Origin: Acidobacteriota bacterium
GTDB lineage: Bacteria > Acidobacteriota > Terriglobia > UBA7540
Assembly (NCBI GenBank): GCA_021789565.1
Contig: JAJYJL010000046.1
Span: 1-16,136, forward strand
Direction: 5' to 3'
Length of the DNA: 16,136 nt
Shown here: positions 7,158 to 14,514 of the stretch, one piece after another
Position numbering within the stretch: the stretch's first letter is position 1
Layout of the letters: each line of letters starts with the position of its first letter
The notes under the pieces: generated by a model
Database searches by the model: none
Seen by the model: the letters and a program-made list of their open reading frames with translations, nothing else
What the model was told of the DNA's origin: nothing
Translations under genes and position numbers: made by a program

Positions 7158-8597
7158 CTAGAACTGGAAGTAGATGAACTGCGTGCTCCGATAAACGCCA
7201 AAGAGGATGATCACGACAATTAATGAAGCATAGACGGCCCATCGCAGGGGCATGGACCGCTGAATGACCTCAGCCAGATCCAGTTGTCTTCCCTTCAGAA
7301 TCTCAGCGAGTTCCAGAAGCAGGATAGAACCTACAGCCACTGGGAACTGCCTCATATAAAACTGCTCCGTTGCGATATGGTGCAGATCCCAACGAACAGT
7401 CAGGTGGGACAGGATATAAATTGCATCCGTGAATGACTTTGCCCGGAAGAAGATCCATGCGAAGCAAGTCAGCACAAAGGTTGTTCCAAGCTGAATTGAC
7501 CTGCGCACAATCGTGCCGCGAGCAAGCCCGCATGCCGCCATCATCCGATCGCGATAAGGTTGCGAAAGCTGGCCAGACACAAGATAGGCTCCATTGAGCG
7601 TTCCCCAGATGACGTACGTCCAATTTGCCCCGTGCCACAATCCACTCACAGCAAAAGTGATCATTAGATTGAGAACATGCCGCGAGCGTCCGACTCGATT
7701 TCCTCCCAGGGGAATATACAAATAGTCCTTGAACCATGTCGAAAGAGAAATATGCCAGCGATGCCAGAACTCGCCGATCGACAGTGAATGATAGGGGCTG
7801 TCGAAATTCTCCATGAGGTGGAATCCCATGACCCGGGCGGCGCCAATCGCAATGTCTGAATAGCCTGAGAAGTCGCAGTAGATCTGATACGCGAAGAATA
7901 CCGTGGCGATCGTCAATTGCGCGCCGTTGGCGCTCTTCGGACTCTTATAAACATCATTGACATAGAGTGCAAGCCGGTCCGCGATGACCACTTTCTTGAA
8001 GAAGCCATAGGCCATCCTCTTCAGGCCCTGCGTCACATTGTCGTAGCTGAATGCATGATGCTCGCGAAACTGGTGCAAAAGATTTTGAGGTCGCTCAATG
8101 GGGCCCGCCACAAGCTGCGGGAAGAACATCACGTAGGTTGCATAGACAACCAGATTCTTCTCAGCCCTTTGTTTTCCGCGATAGACCTCGATCACATAGC
8201 TCAGGCTCTGGAACGTGTGAAACGACAGCCCTATCGGCAAAATGATGTTCCATGCCGGAGGACTCAAGTGGACGCCAAAGAGACTGTAGACAGACACCAC
8301 GCTGTTAATTGCGAAGTAGAGGTATTTGAAGACAAGCAGGACGAAGCAGGTGGAAGTGATACTCACGAACAGAAGCGGCTTGCGGTACTTTGCATCCACC
8401 TTCTCAATTCCCATCCCAGCCAGATAATCGATCATGATGGTGATAAACAAAATGAAGATGTAGCTGGGAATGAAAGCCATGTAAAAAACGCAGCTCGCCA
8501 GGAGCAGCCACGGGACTTTCATGCTCCGTGGAATCATAAAGAAGGCGGCCACGACGACCGGAAAGAACACTGCGAATTCGAGGGAATTGAAGAGCAT
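7158..8597 (-). CDS. MBOAT family O-acyltransferase (AlgI/DltB-like)
   Basis: This 479-residue polytopic membrane protein is predicted to move an acyl group, usually acetyl, from a cytoplasmic donor across the inner membrane for glycan O-acylation. The N-terminus MLFNSLEFAVFFPVVV is the standard AlgI-family opening. Further family signatures are MFFPQLVAGPIERP (about 157-170), AYQIYCDFSGYSDIAIG (about 236-252), EFWHRWHISLSTWFKDYLYI (about 276-295, followed by PLGGNR), and SGLWHGANW (318-326) with the invariant catalytic His322. Length and motif order match full-length AlgI-type proteins, and nothing looks truncated. It is followed by an SGNH protein, the classic two-component partner, and then by a deacetylase. 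The upstream neighbour is a possible 45-residue ORF whose stop is 4 nt before this ATG. No strong Shine-Dalgarno is seen, so coupling to upstream translation is plausible. The family is certain; substrate inferred from context. Confidence 0.93.
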   Translation of the reverse strand: MLFNSLEFAVFFPVVVAAFFMIPRSMKVPWLLLASCVFYMAFIPSYIFILFITIMIDYLAGMGIEKVDAKYRKPLLFVSITSTCFVLLVFKYLYFAINSVVSVYSLFGVHLSPPAWNIILPIGLSFHTFQSLSYVIEVYRGKQRAEKNLVVYATYVMFFPQLVAGPIERPQNLLHQFREHHAFSYDNVTQGLKRMAYGFFKKVVIADRLALYVNDVYKSPKSANGAQLTIATVFFAYQIYCDFSGYSDIAIGAARVMGFHLMENFDSPYHSLSIGEFWHRWHISLSTWFKDYLYIPLGGNRVGRSRHVLNLMITFAVSGLWHGANWTYVIWGTLNGAYLVSGQLSQPYRDRMMAACGLARGTIVRRSIQLGTTFVLTCFAWIFFRAKSFTDAIYILSHLTVRWDLHHIATEQFYMRQFPVAVGSILLLELAEILKGRQLDLAEVIQRSMPLRWAVYASLIVVIILFGVYRSTQFIYFQF

Positions 8598-8601
8598 TGA
8601 C

Positions 8602-8739
8602 CTATTCTTTGTTTCGCAGGAATGTACTTCCTACCACTTCCGTTTCAGTCGCTTCAACTTTGACGAGCCTGTTCATGCGGCGGTGCGCGATCGAGATGAT
8701 CTCTTCCACTTCACGCCGGAAGAGACGACGAAGCCGCAT
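8602..8739 (-). CDS. possible 45-residue basic small protein
   Basis: An ATG at 8739 opens a 45-codon frame ending 4 nt before the MBOAT start and overlapping the 3' end of the GT39 gene by 29 bp. The product begins MRLRRLFRREVEEIISIAHR, so it is rich in Arg/Glu and has no membrane segment. Third codon positions are mostly G or C, as in the neighbouring genes, and GGTGGG about 7 nt upstream could act as a weak Shine-Dalgarno. It fills most of the otherwise unexplained gap between the GT39 and MBOAT genes, and its tight placement would allow translational coupling from one to the other. I do not recognise a family. It could equally be a chance frame, or a short leader whose translation matters more than its product. 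Confidence 0.28.
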   Translation of the reverse strand: MRLRRLFRREVEEIISIAHRRMNRLVKVEATETEVVGSTFLRNKE

Positions 8740-10102
8740 CAACTGCCCACCGTCTGCCCGTGAGCCCCGCCACGCACAGGATCGCAATCAGGGGTATAAA
8801 GGGAATGCTGTATCGGGCTTGCGCAAGAATCGGAAGATGCACCAGAAAGACTGCACCGATCAAAACCAGGGATGGAAGACTGTTGACCAGATATCCGCGA
8901 CGCTTCAACGACCCTATGCCGATCAAGGCAAAGAATAAATACGGCAATTGAACGAAGACATTTGCGATCGTCGCGAACCACGTCCTGCCGCCGAACCAGA
9001 AATTGAATGCATTTTGCAAGATGCAGCGCAGAAGCAGAAGCGGGTCCTGCCGGTAACGCGCTTTCACCGCCTGAAACAGGTAGCGCGAAAATCTCAACTC
9101 ATTCTGCGGGTCATAGAACGTCTGATAGTAGCCGTTGGCGCCATCTTCGAATTGATACCCCAACTGCTCTGCGATATGGTCGCGTATGCGAGATGCCTCT
9201 CGATCCAGGAGCCAGACAGGTCGACCAGACCAGAGTTCTGCGTTGATGTACTGACCCGCCTGTGCAGAGACTCCAAGAACACTGGCTGTTGGTACCACCT
9301 GATGCGTGAGGCGATAGTTGCGGATGGTCCACGGCAGCAGAACTAAAAGCATTGGGAGGACGAGTGCCGAAACCCGCATCAGGACTTGCGCCATCGAGCG
9401 TCCTTGTCGTTGAAGCCGCGGCCAGAAGGGCAAAAGGAACACAGGAACCAGCAGCGGCGTGCTGCGAACCAGGACGGTCAGTCCGAGAATCATCCCTGCG
9501 GTCCCGAATTGCAGCAGGCTTCCGCTTGTGTAGGCCTTCATAAGAAGGAAGACGAAAAGTGCAAGCAGCAACGCGAACAGGACTTCAACACCACCTCGGC
9601 TCTCGGCAATCAGAATTCCCGGATGAATCAAGAATAGGCTGGCTGCGAGGTCTCCGGTGAACACTCCCATATCGCGGGGCGGACGAACCACGAGGCTTGT
9701 CAATGACCGGATCAAAAGCGCGGTCAGTATCGCAAAGAGCAGGTTGGCGCACTTCACCACGAAAAAGCTCTGCCCGAAGACCACATAGATGCCGGCAAGC
9801 AGGAGGGGATAGCCGGGCTCTCGCATCATGGTAGGAGCAGTGTCGGGGTAGAACCGATAGCCGTGCCCATCTGCAAGATTGGCGGCAATCAGATCGTAGC
9901 CGTCGGTAAATCGCCCCTGATTGTAGTCGGGAGAAATCTTATGGCTCAGCGAGGGGATGAGGACAAAGACAATCAAAATGTTCAGCAGCAGACTTACTGC
10001 CAGAACATAGCGCGCAATGGGAGGGGATACCAATCCCTCGACCCGTTGCTTCGGGCGGAAAGTGACACTCTGAGCAACGCTCTGGGAAGAAGTAACTCGC
10101 AT
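8711..10102 (-). CDS. GT39/ArnT-like membrane glycosyltransferase
   Basis: This 463-residue protein has many hydrophobic segments, the first at about residues 30-50. The first large loop carries the GT-C signature: FTDGYDLIAANLADGHGYRF (about 65-84, with acidic Asp67/Asp70), then REPGYPLLLAGIYVVFG (94-110). This is the pattern of PMT_2/ArnT-type enzymes, which use polyprenyl-phosphate sugars on the periplasmic side. It may therefore decorate the exported glycan, lipid or a protein after flipping; which acceptor is unknown. The C-terminus is short, without the periplasmic domain seen in some ArnT proteins. The ATG at 10102 lacks an evident Shine-Dalgarno but gives a sensible short cytoplasmic N-terminus. 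The gene lies 76 bp downstream of the ligase/polymerase gene, on the same strand. The call to the superfamily is good; specificity cannot be assigned. Confidence 0.82.
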   Translation of the reverse strand: MRVTSSQSVAQSVTFRPKQRVEGLVSPPIARYVLAVSLLLNILIVFVLIPSLSHKISPDYNQGRFTDGYDLIAANLADGHGYRFYPDTAPTMMREPGYPLLLAGIYVVFGQSFFVVKCANLLFAILTALLIRSLTSLVVRPPRDMGVFTGDLAASLFLIHPGILIAESRGGVEVLFALLLALFVFLLMKAYTSGSLLQFGTAGMILGLTVLVRSTPLLVPVFLLPFWPRLQRQGRSMAQVLMRVSALVLPMLLVLLPWTIRNYRLTHQVVPTASVLGVSAQAGQYINAELWSGRPVWLLDREASRIRDHIAEQLGYQFEDGANGYYQTFYDPQNELRFSRYLFQAVKARYRQDPLLLLRCILQNAFNFWFGGRTWFATIANVFVQLPYLFFALIGIGSLKRRGYLVNSLPSLVLIGAVFLVHLPILAQARYSIPFIPLIAILCVAGLTGRRWAVDAASSSLPA

Positions 10103-10178
10103 CGGAATTCAATCAATGACGGTCTCCAGGACCTGACTCATGCCATGGAGCCCACGATACATCGCTCTAAAGCCTGCG

Positions 10179-11579
10179 CTACACAACCTGATGAATGCGC
10201 GAGGTCGTTTGTTGGAAAGGTCGTGGCGTAAGCGACTTCTTGTCAGCATTGGCGACCTTGACTCTGCCGGGAAAATTGACCAGCATCAGGATCGCAGTGA
10301 ACCAGATTGGTCCAATGCGCGCAAAAGTCGATTCAGAAAGATTGTAGATAATGGCGATGATGAGAACGGCGAACTCAACACGCGGATAAAGAAAAGTGAC
10401 AGGCGTCTGACTGATCCTCTGGATCATCGATTGGCCATAGGTGACGAGTACCGCAAACATCAGCAAAAGACCAAGGATGCCGCCATCAAGATAAATGTCA
10501 ACATATCCGCAATGCGCATTCGGAACGACGGTCTGCATGGCCAGACTGATCGCATAACCGCCGGGCCCGCCCCAGAAGTTCCAGAATCCAGCCCCAATCA
10601 GCGGATTGACGGTGCTGGCCGTGATGTTTTGCCAGATGTCCGTGCGTCCGGTGAAGGTCATATTGCGCCCAAGCGCCTTCACAACAGGCGCGATCACTGA
10701 GCTGAACTGCTGCGAGAAGAAGACGAGAAATGGAAGTGCCAATGCTCCAGCAAGAACACAGCGATTGAAAAACTTTGTTGCCAGCCACTTGCCTCTCATG
10801 ATGAGGAAGACACCGATGATGACGCCGAGCAGCGCTGTTTTGCTTTGCGACAGTTGCAGCAATCTGAGCGCGATGGCGAGCAGGATGAGGCGGTCCCACG
10901 TCGCAATGATCCATTTCCCCAGCTTTCTTCCCTGCCGAACTTCCATGCAGTCCCACACAAGGAAGACGCTAAAAAGCAGGACGATCTCCCCTAGAGAATT
11001 TTTTTGCGTGGTCACTCCCGTGAACATCATGTCTCCAGTCACGGTGTAAGCGCGCCCATAGTCGGGGAAGTATTTAATGAAGACGATCGACAGAGGAAGC
11101 AGGACCGCGGCGCATCGGAAGTACACTGCTCTTGCCGCTTCCAGCGGCGCCCGCTCTGAAAAAATAGCGCCCGCTACAAAGATCAGCCCAAAGTCCTTGG
11201 CGAGCCTTTTGATTGATCCAGAAGGGTCTCCCGACCAGATAACGCTCATCAGGAAATATACATAAAAGGCCATGAGAACGGGATTCGCAGTGAAAATGCG
11301 CGTCCATTTCATGCCGCGATAAGTTGCGATTACAAACGATGCGGAAATTGTAATGAAGAAGAAGCCGGCATCCAGAGCACTGCCACCCGCTTCATTTCCC
11401 ATCTCCGAAACGGTGACGATTCCCCCTGTAATCCATTGCGTTGGATGACGCGAACTCAAGATCATCAGGAGCAGAGTTGGCACCCATACCGCCAGGCTGA
11501 CGCCCTTGCGCCTGCCGCTGTCTTTTACCAGCAGCCAGGCACTGAAGAACAACGACATGCCTAATGCGATATGTCCCAT
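10179..11579 (-). CDS. O-antigen ligase/polymerase family membrane protein (Wzy/ExoQ-like)
   Basis: This 466-residue polytopic protein has about 10-12 hydrophobic segments and the hallmarks of the Wzy_C / O-antigen ligase domain: FTGVTTQKNSLGE (186-198), LSQSKTALLG (243-252), FTGRTDIWQN (309-318), GAGFWNFWG (329-337) and NAHCGYVDIYLDGGILGL (354-371). The last includes the His in the large periplasmic loop that is conserved in WaaL/Wzy-type enzymes. ExoQ-like exopolysaccharide polymerases share exactly this set, so polymerising the repeat units flipped by Wzx is the best guess. Ligation to a lipid or protein acceptor is the alternative, and the two activities cannot be separated by sequence alone. 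The ATG at 11579 has only a weak upstream GGAT. The gene starts 42 nt after the stop of the asparagine-synthase-like gene and is probably in the same transcript. Confidence 0.87.
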   Translation of the reverse strand: MGHIALGMSLFFSAWLLVKDSGRRKGVSLAVWVPTLLLMILSSRHPTQWITGGIVTVSEMGNEAGGSALDAGFFFITISASFVIATYRGMKWTRIFTANPVLMAFYVYFLMSVIWSGDPSGSIKRLAKDFGLIFVAGAIFSERAPLEAARAVYFRCAAVLLPLSIVFIKYFPDYGRAYTVTGDMMFTGVTTQKNSLGEIVLLFSVFLVWDCMEVRQGRKLGKWIIATWDRLILLAIALRLLQLSQSKTALLGVIIGVFLIMRGKWLATKFFNRCVLAGALALPFLVFFSQQFSSVIAPVVKALGRNMTFTGRTDIWQNITASTVNPLIGAGFWNFWGGPGGYAISLAMQTVVPNAHCGYVDIYLDGGILGLLLMFAVLVTYGQSMIQRISQTPVTFLYPRVEFAVLIIAIIYNLSESTFARIGPIWFTAILMLVNFPGRVKVANADKKSLTPRPFQQTTSRIHQVV

Positions 11580-11621
11580 CGAGGAATCCGAACCTTATGC
11601 GTGCTGCGGGGGAGTGTCAGG

Positions 11622-13460
11622 TTACGAGGCGTCAAAAAAGAGACGATGCTGCAACTCAAGCGTTAGAAGTCGTGTGATTTCCGTGGTGAAATTTCCCGTC
11701 CCTTTCAAATGCGAAGTCACCATGGACTCTACGACACGGGGCTCCAGATACGGCCGGGAAAGACTGCGAGGATCCAGGAGCATGTCCCTCACGTAAGCAG
11801 CCAGTCTGTCGCGATACCAGACACGAAAATGAGTGAACTTATGCCTGCCTAGAATGGCACGCTCAAGGTGGAGTCGCGAAAAGAGGTGGTCTGTCCTAGC
11901 AAGCCACTGAGGCATTCCATAATCGTAACTATATTCGGCCTTGAAGCTAAATTCACGCATTGCGCGAAGCATCGCTCCACGCACGCCTCGTTGCCCTCCG
12001 AGGCCACGGTCCGTTGGGATCTGAGAGTAGCGACTGTCCCCATCCGCAATGAGTCGCGTGCAGTGATCGCTGTCCTCAAAGATGTCTTTTTTCACAATCC
12101 TGGAATCAGGTGCCTGGAATGCAACTTCTACCACCTCGTTGTCCAGAAAGGGGGAGCGGACGGAGACCTGAGTTTGCTCCAGCGCAAGCAAGCTGTACTG
12201 ATACCAGGGCGCCTGGCGAAACGCAGTAAAGGAGACTGCATGTCCGCTGGAGATCTTCTGATAGGTCTGGTGCGCCTGCACCACATGCGCCATGAACTCC
12301 TGAGTGAACAATCCCGTGCTCGGCGTACCGGCTTTGAAGGCTCTCAGTCGCCTCAGGATTTCGCTTCCATAATTTCCCGTCAACCGTATGGGCGCAATCT
12401 GTGCTGCCAGTTCATTGGCATAGAGATCTGCGCCGCGTGTTACCGCCACGCATCCATCAGTCAAATAAACGGCACGCTCGGCATACTGCCCAAACTTTGA
12501 TAAATACTCATCGCCGACCGGAATCACTTGATACTGCTGGTGAGCGACCTCTGCGATCTTACGCGCGATACGGACATCATGACATTCTCTGAACGGCCCG
12601 CCAAATGTGTAAGTGGGCAGGGTCTGCTCGGGCAAGCCGGCCCATGCCATGATCATTCGCGTGTCGAGCCCGCCCGTCAGGGAGATGGCAACCTTCCCAG
12701 GCCCTTCAAAGTAGCGAGGCAACTGTCTGGCAAATACGTCCCTGAGACGCTCGTAGTACGAGTCGGAATCAAGGCTCCCCAACTCCTCCCATTCGCGCGG
12801 TTCAAAGTAGGTGCCTTTCGCGACCAGCTTCCCGGCTGCGAACTCCCACGCCGAGCCATTCGGCAGAACATGGATACCCTGAAACAATGATCTGTTCTCA
12901 AGGACGCAGCCGCAGGTGACGAACTCCCCCAGGCTGCGCATGTCGGGCCGGCGCGTCTCAGCCACAACAGCCAGCAACGCTTTCGCCTCAGCCGAAAAAT
13001 AGATGGCATCGGCGCCTTCGTGCACATAGAGCCGATCCATCCCAAACCTGTCGTTGAAGAGCTTCGCACTTCCCTTCAGGGTGTCGATAAGAAGGCCATG
13101 AAAACGTCCATTCAGACTGCGCGGAAAAGCGGGGTCTGCGGCAGTGCGCTGAAGCAGATACGTTGGCCTCAGGGTTTCGGCTGCACCGTTGTCGTTGGGC
13201 CTTCCGACAAGAGGAAGCGGGCCTGAGAACTCCTCGCCGGCGAAAAAGAGAACATCGCCTTTATCCGGCTGCTGCAAGGGCATGTGTGCGGCAAAGGATC
13301 CCTTGCGTGCAGTCCACGCAACGTAAACACCGGAAGCAGGATGTTCCCACGATCCCGCGGTGTAAGTGGGATCGTGCAGCATCTTCGAATGCATGGTGCG
13401 CAGTTGACTGGCGGCCCACTCTCGCGGCCGCGTTGTGATGATTCCTACCAGGCCCGGCAT
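11622..13460 (-). CDS. asparagine-synthase-like protein with degenerate glutaminase domain
   Basis: This 612-residue protein has the two-domain layout of glutamine-hydrolysing asparagine synthases. The N-terminal Ntn-type domain runs to about residue 210. It begins MPGLVGIITT where active enzymes begin MCGIVG: Cys2, the glutaminase nucleophile, is replaced by Pro, and no HRGPD-like motif follows. It retains the structural segment SLNGRFHGLLID...FNDRFGMDRLY (about 115-145). The C-terminal synthetase domain keeps the ATP-pyrophosphatase loop as SLTGGLDTR (260-268; usually SGGxDS) and VRSPFLDNEVVEVAF (the usual RxPFLD segment). It probably adenylates a carboxylate and uses ammonia or another amine, so amidation of a uronic acid or amino-acid substituent of the glycan is one possibility. 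True asparagine synthesis is unlikely given the missing Cys. The start is fixed by AGGAG 3 nt upstream. The FemAB-like stop is 6 nt upstream, so the two are translationally coupled. Confidence 0.88.
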   Translation of the reverse strand: MPGLVGIITTRPREWAASQLRTMHSKMLHDPTYTAGSWEHPASGVYVAWTARKGSFAAHMPLQQPDKGDVLFFAGEEFSGPLPLVGRPNDNGAAETLRPTYLLQRTAADPAFPRSLNGRFHGLLIDTLKGSAKLFNDRFGMDRLYVHEGADAIYFSAEAKALLAVVAETRRPDMRSLGEFVTCGCVLENRSLFQGIHVLPNGSAWEFAAGKLVAKGTYFEPREWEELGSLDSDSYYERLRDVFARQLPRYFEGPGKVAISLTGGLDTRMIMAWAGLPEQTLPTYTFGGPFRECHDVRIARKIAEVAHQQYQVIPVGDEYLSKFGQYAERAVYLTDGCVAVTRGADLYANELAAQIAPIRLTGNYGSEILRRLRAFKAGTPSTGLFTQEFMAHVVQAHQTYQKISSGHAVSFTAFRQAPWYQYSLLALEQTQVSVRSPFLDNEVVEVAFQAPDSRIVKKDIFEDSDHCTRLIADGDSRYSQIPTDRGLGGQRGVRGAMLRAMREFSFKAEYSYDYGMPQWLARTDHLFSRLHLERAILGRHKFTHFRVWYRDRLAAYVRDMLLDPRSLSRPYLEPRVVESMVTSHLKGTGNFTTEITRLLTLELQHRLFFDAS

Positions 13461-13463
13461 AAA

Positions 13464-13468
13464 CTCCT
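13464..13468 (-). promoter_or_regulatory. ribosome binding site of the asparagine-synthase-like gene, overlapping the upstream stop codon
   Basis: On the minus strand AGGAG (13468 to 13464) lies 3 nt upstream of the ATG at 13460 and shares two bases with the TAG stop of the FemAB-like gene (13467-13469). This arrangement implies translational coupling of the two genes and fixes the start at the unusual MPG N-terminus. Confidence 0.65.
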
Positions 13469-14366
13469 AGGACACCTCATACGCGGTTGAGTATTTGCGC
13501 CGGTACCAAGCTTCGCGCAGATCGCGCAAACGGCTGGCGACTGCTTCAGGAACCTGCTCGGACACGGGACGGTGCAGGCCGTACTTCAGCGCAATCCTGC
13601 CTTTTGCGGTTAACGGAATGTAGTAACGCGGCACATCGATCCGTTTAAAGGCATTTCGTTCCTTGAAATCGCTCAAGCTATCGGTCTGCTTCTTGCCGTA
13701 AGCGAATCGCGAGTAGGTGAGATACCGGACGCCACGGTCTGCGCAGCTCCGAACGGCGGCTGCAACCAGAGCATTCGTTGGAGCCTTGTCCCTCTGGCTC
13801 ACCAGAGAAACAATATTCATCAGCCCTGCCTGCGTCCGCGTTTGATCGAAGACAAGCTTGATGAATCCAATCAGTCGCGCATCGAAATATGCGCCGACAA
13901 ATACGCTGCTGTCGAGATACGTCGCTTCTTCCCGATACACGGTTTCCAAACTTTTTCCGAAGTGCGGGAAGCGCCGCCCCTGCCTGATGGGTGTCTCGTT
14001 GTAGATGGACCAGATGCCCTCAACAAGTTCGCGAGAAAGGTCGACCTCGCGTAGCACAACTCCCTTTTTCTCCGCCTGCTTGGCTTTATTCCTGGCTTTG
14101 AATCCAATCTGCTTGGTCCACCAGTTTTCGAACGTGCTGATCTCCAGCCCGGCGAAGTTGTCCCACTCCATCGCATACGGATAGAGCGGCTTCGTCTCCG
14201 GTAGCCGCTGGAGGAAGGTGAAGAGGTCGGCTCTTCCCTTCAGTTTTGCCAGACCGGCATCAATCTGCTCTGCCGGCTGATCCAGAAATTGAAACATGTC
14301 CGCATCAAGACGGGCGACCTTCACGAAGCGGCCGCGCGTCTTTATTGATTGACCGCAAATTTCCAC
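13467..14366 (-). CDS. FemAB-like / GNAT-superfamily acyl or aminoacyl transferase
   Basis: This 299-residue soluble protein lacks a signal peptide and membrane segments. The basic stretch FKARNKAKQAEKKGVVLREV (about 89-108) is followed by a helix-rich segment with IYNETPIRQGRRFPHFGK. A GNAT-like core comes next: VFVGAYFDARLIGFIKLVF (about 155-173), LMNIVSLVS, and NALVAAAVRSCADRGVRYLTY (200-218, the conserved helix plus strand). This architecture is typical of FemAB-related proteins in exopolysaccharide loci. FemABX enzymes transfer amino acids from aminoacyl-tRNA, and other GNAT proteins use acyl-CoA; sequence alone does not decide. The start is the GTG at 14366, the first start after an in-frame TGA, with GGGA 8 nt upstream. 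A tRNA-like gene ends 32 nt upstream, and the asparagine-synthase-like gene begins 6 nt downstream, so these three likely share a transcript and perhaps a task. The fold call is fairly confident; the donor is unknown. Confidence 0.72.
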   Translation of the reverse strand: MEICGQSIKTRGRFVKVARLDADMFQFLDQPAEQIDAGLAKLKGRADLFTFLQRLPETKPLYPYAMEWDNFAGLEISTFENWWTKQIGFKARNKAKQAEKKGVVLREVDLSRELVEGIWSIYNETPIRQGRRFPHFGKSLETVYREEATYLDSSVFVGAYFDARLIGFIKLVFDQTRTQAGLMNIVSLVSQRDKAPTNALVAAAVRSCADRGVRYLTYSRFAYGKKQTDSLSDFKERNAFKRIDVPRYYIPLTAKGRIALKYGLHRPVSEQVPEAVASRLRDLREAWYRRKYSTAYEVS

Positions 14367-14398
14367 TGAACGATTCCCAAATTCTGATCAAAGTTGAT

Positions 14399-14489
14399 TG
14401 GCGGAGAGGGGTAGGATTTGAACCTCCGGATGAGCGAACCCATCACGACCAGTAAACTGGCCGCTGCCTTAGCCAACGGCGACCTCTCC
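14399..14489 (-). tRNA. atypical serine-type (class II) tRNA or tRNA-like gene, anticodon unclear
   Basis: On the minus strand a 7-bp acceptor stem pairs 14483-14489 with 14403-14409, followed by discriminator G (14402) and an encoded CCA (14399-14401). A 3-bp D-stem pairs 14478-14480 with 14466-14468. A long variable arm of 6 bp with a TTCG loop spans 14429-14444, and the T-loop TTCAAAT lies at 14416-14422. Long variable arm, short D-stem and G73 are tRNA-Ser traits, since SerRS reads the variable arm rather than the anticodon. Oddities: the anticodon stem (14446-14450 with 14459-14463) encloses 8 nt (14451-14458), or 6 or 4 nt if further pairs close, never 7. The T-stem has a G-A mismatch at its second pair, and one extra base (14410) separates T-stem and acceptor. 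A forced standard reading gives TTA (complementary to the ochre stop codon) or GTT. It may be a pseudo-tRNA, a noncanonical allo-type tRNA or a non-ribosomal tRNA. It lies inside the operon, between GT2 and the FemAB-like gene. Confidence 0.65.
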
Positions 14490-14514
14490 GCAACTTGATT
14501 GAGCCAGGATCAAC

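Noticed and set aside
7106..7201. N-terminal extension of the SGNH gene from a TTG at 7201
   Set aside because: It lies inside the MBOAT coding region and encodes a Ser-rich non-family sequence; ATG 7105 precedes the membrane segment by a sensible length.
7917..8600. Plus-strand open frame of 227 codons opposite the MBOAT gene
   Set aside because: It is antisense to strongly conserved MBOAT motifs, and its product is a low-complexity charged sequence without family features.
5192..8628. 12-bp repeat GCAGGAATGTAC near 5192 and 8616
   Set aside because: A few 12-mer matches are expected by chance in 16 kb, and nothing around the copies is similar.
14399..14489. Reading the tRNA-like gene as selC (tRNA-Sec)
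   Set aside because: The 13-nt acceptor plus T-stem length is suggestive, but the eighth acceptor pair is a mismatch, the D-stem is only 3 bp and no TCA anticodon is in the loop.
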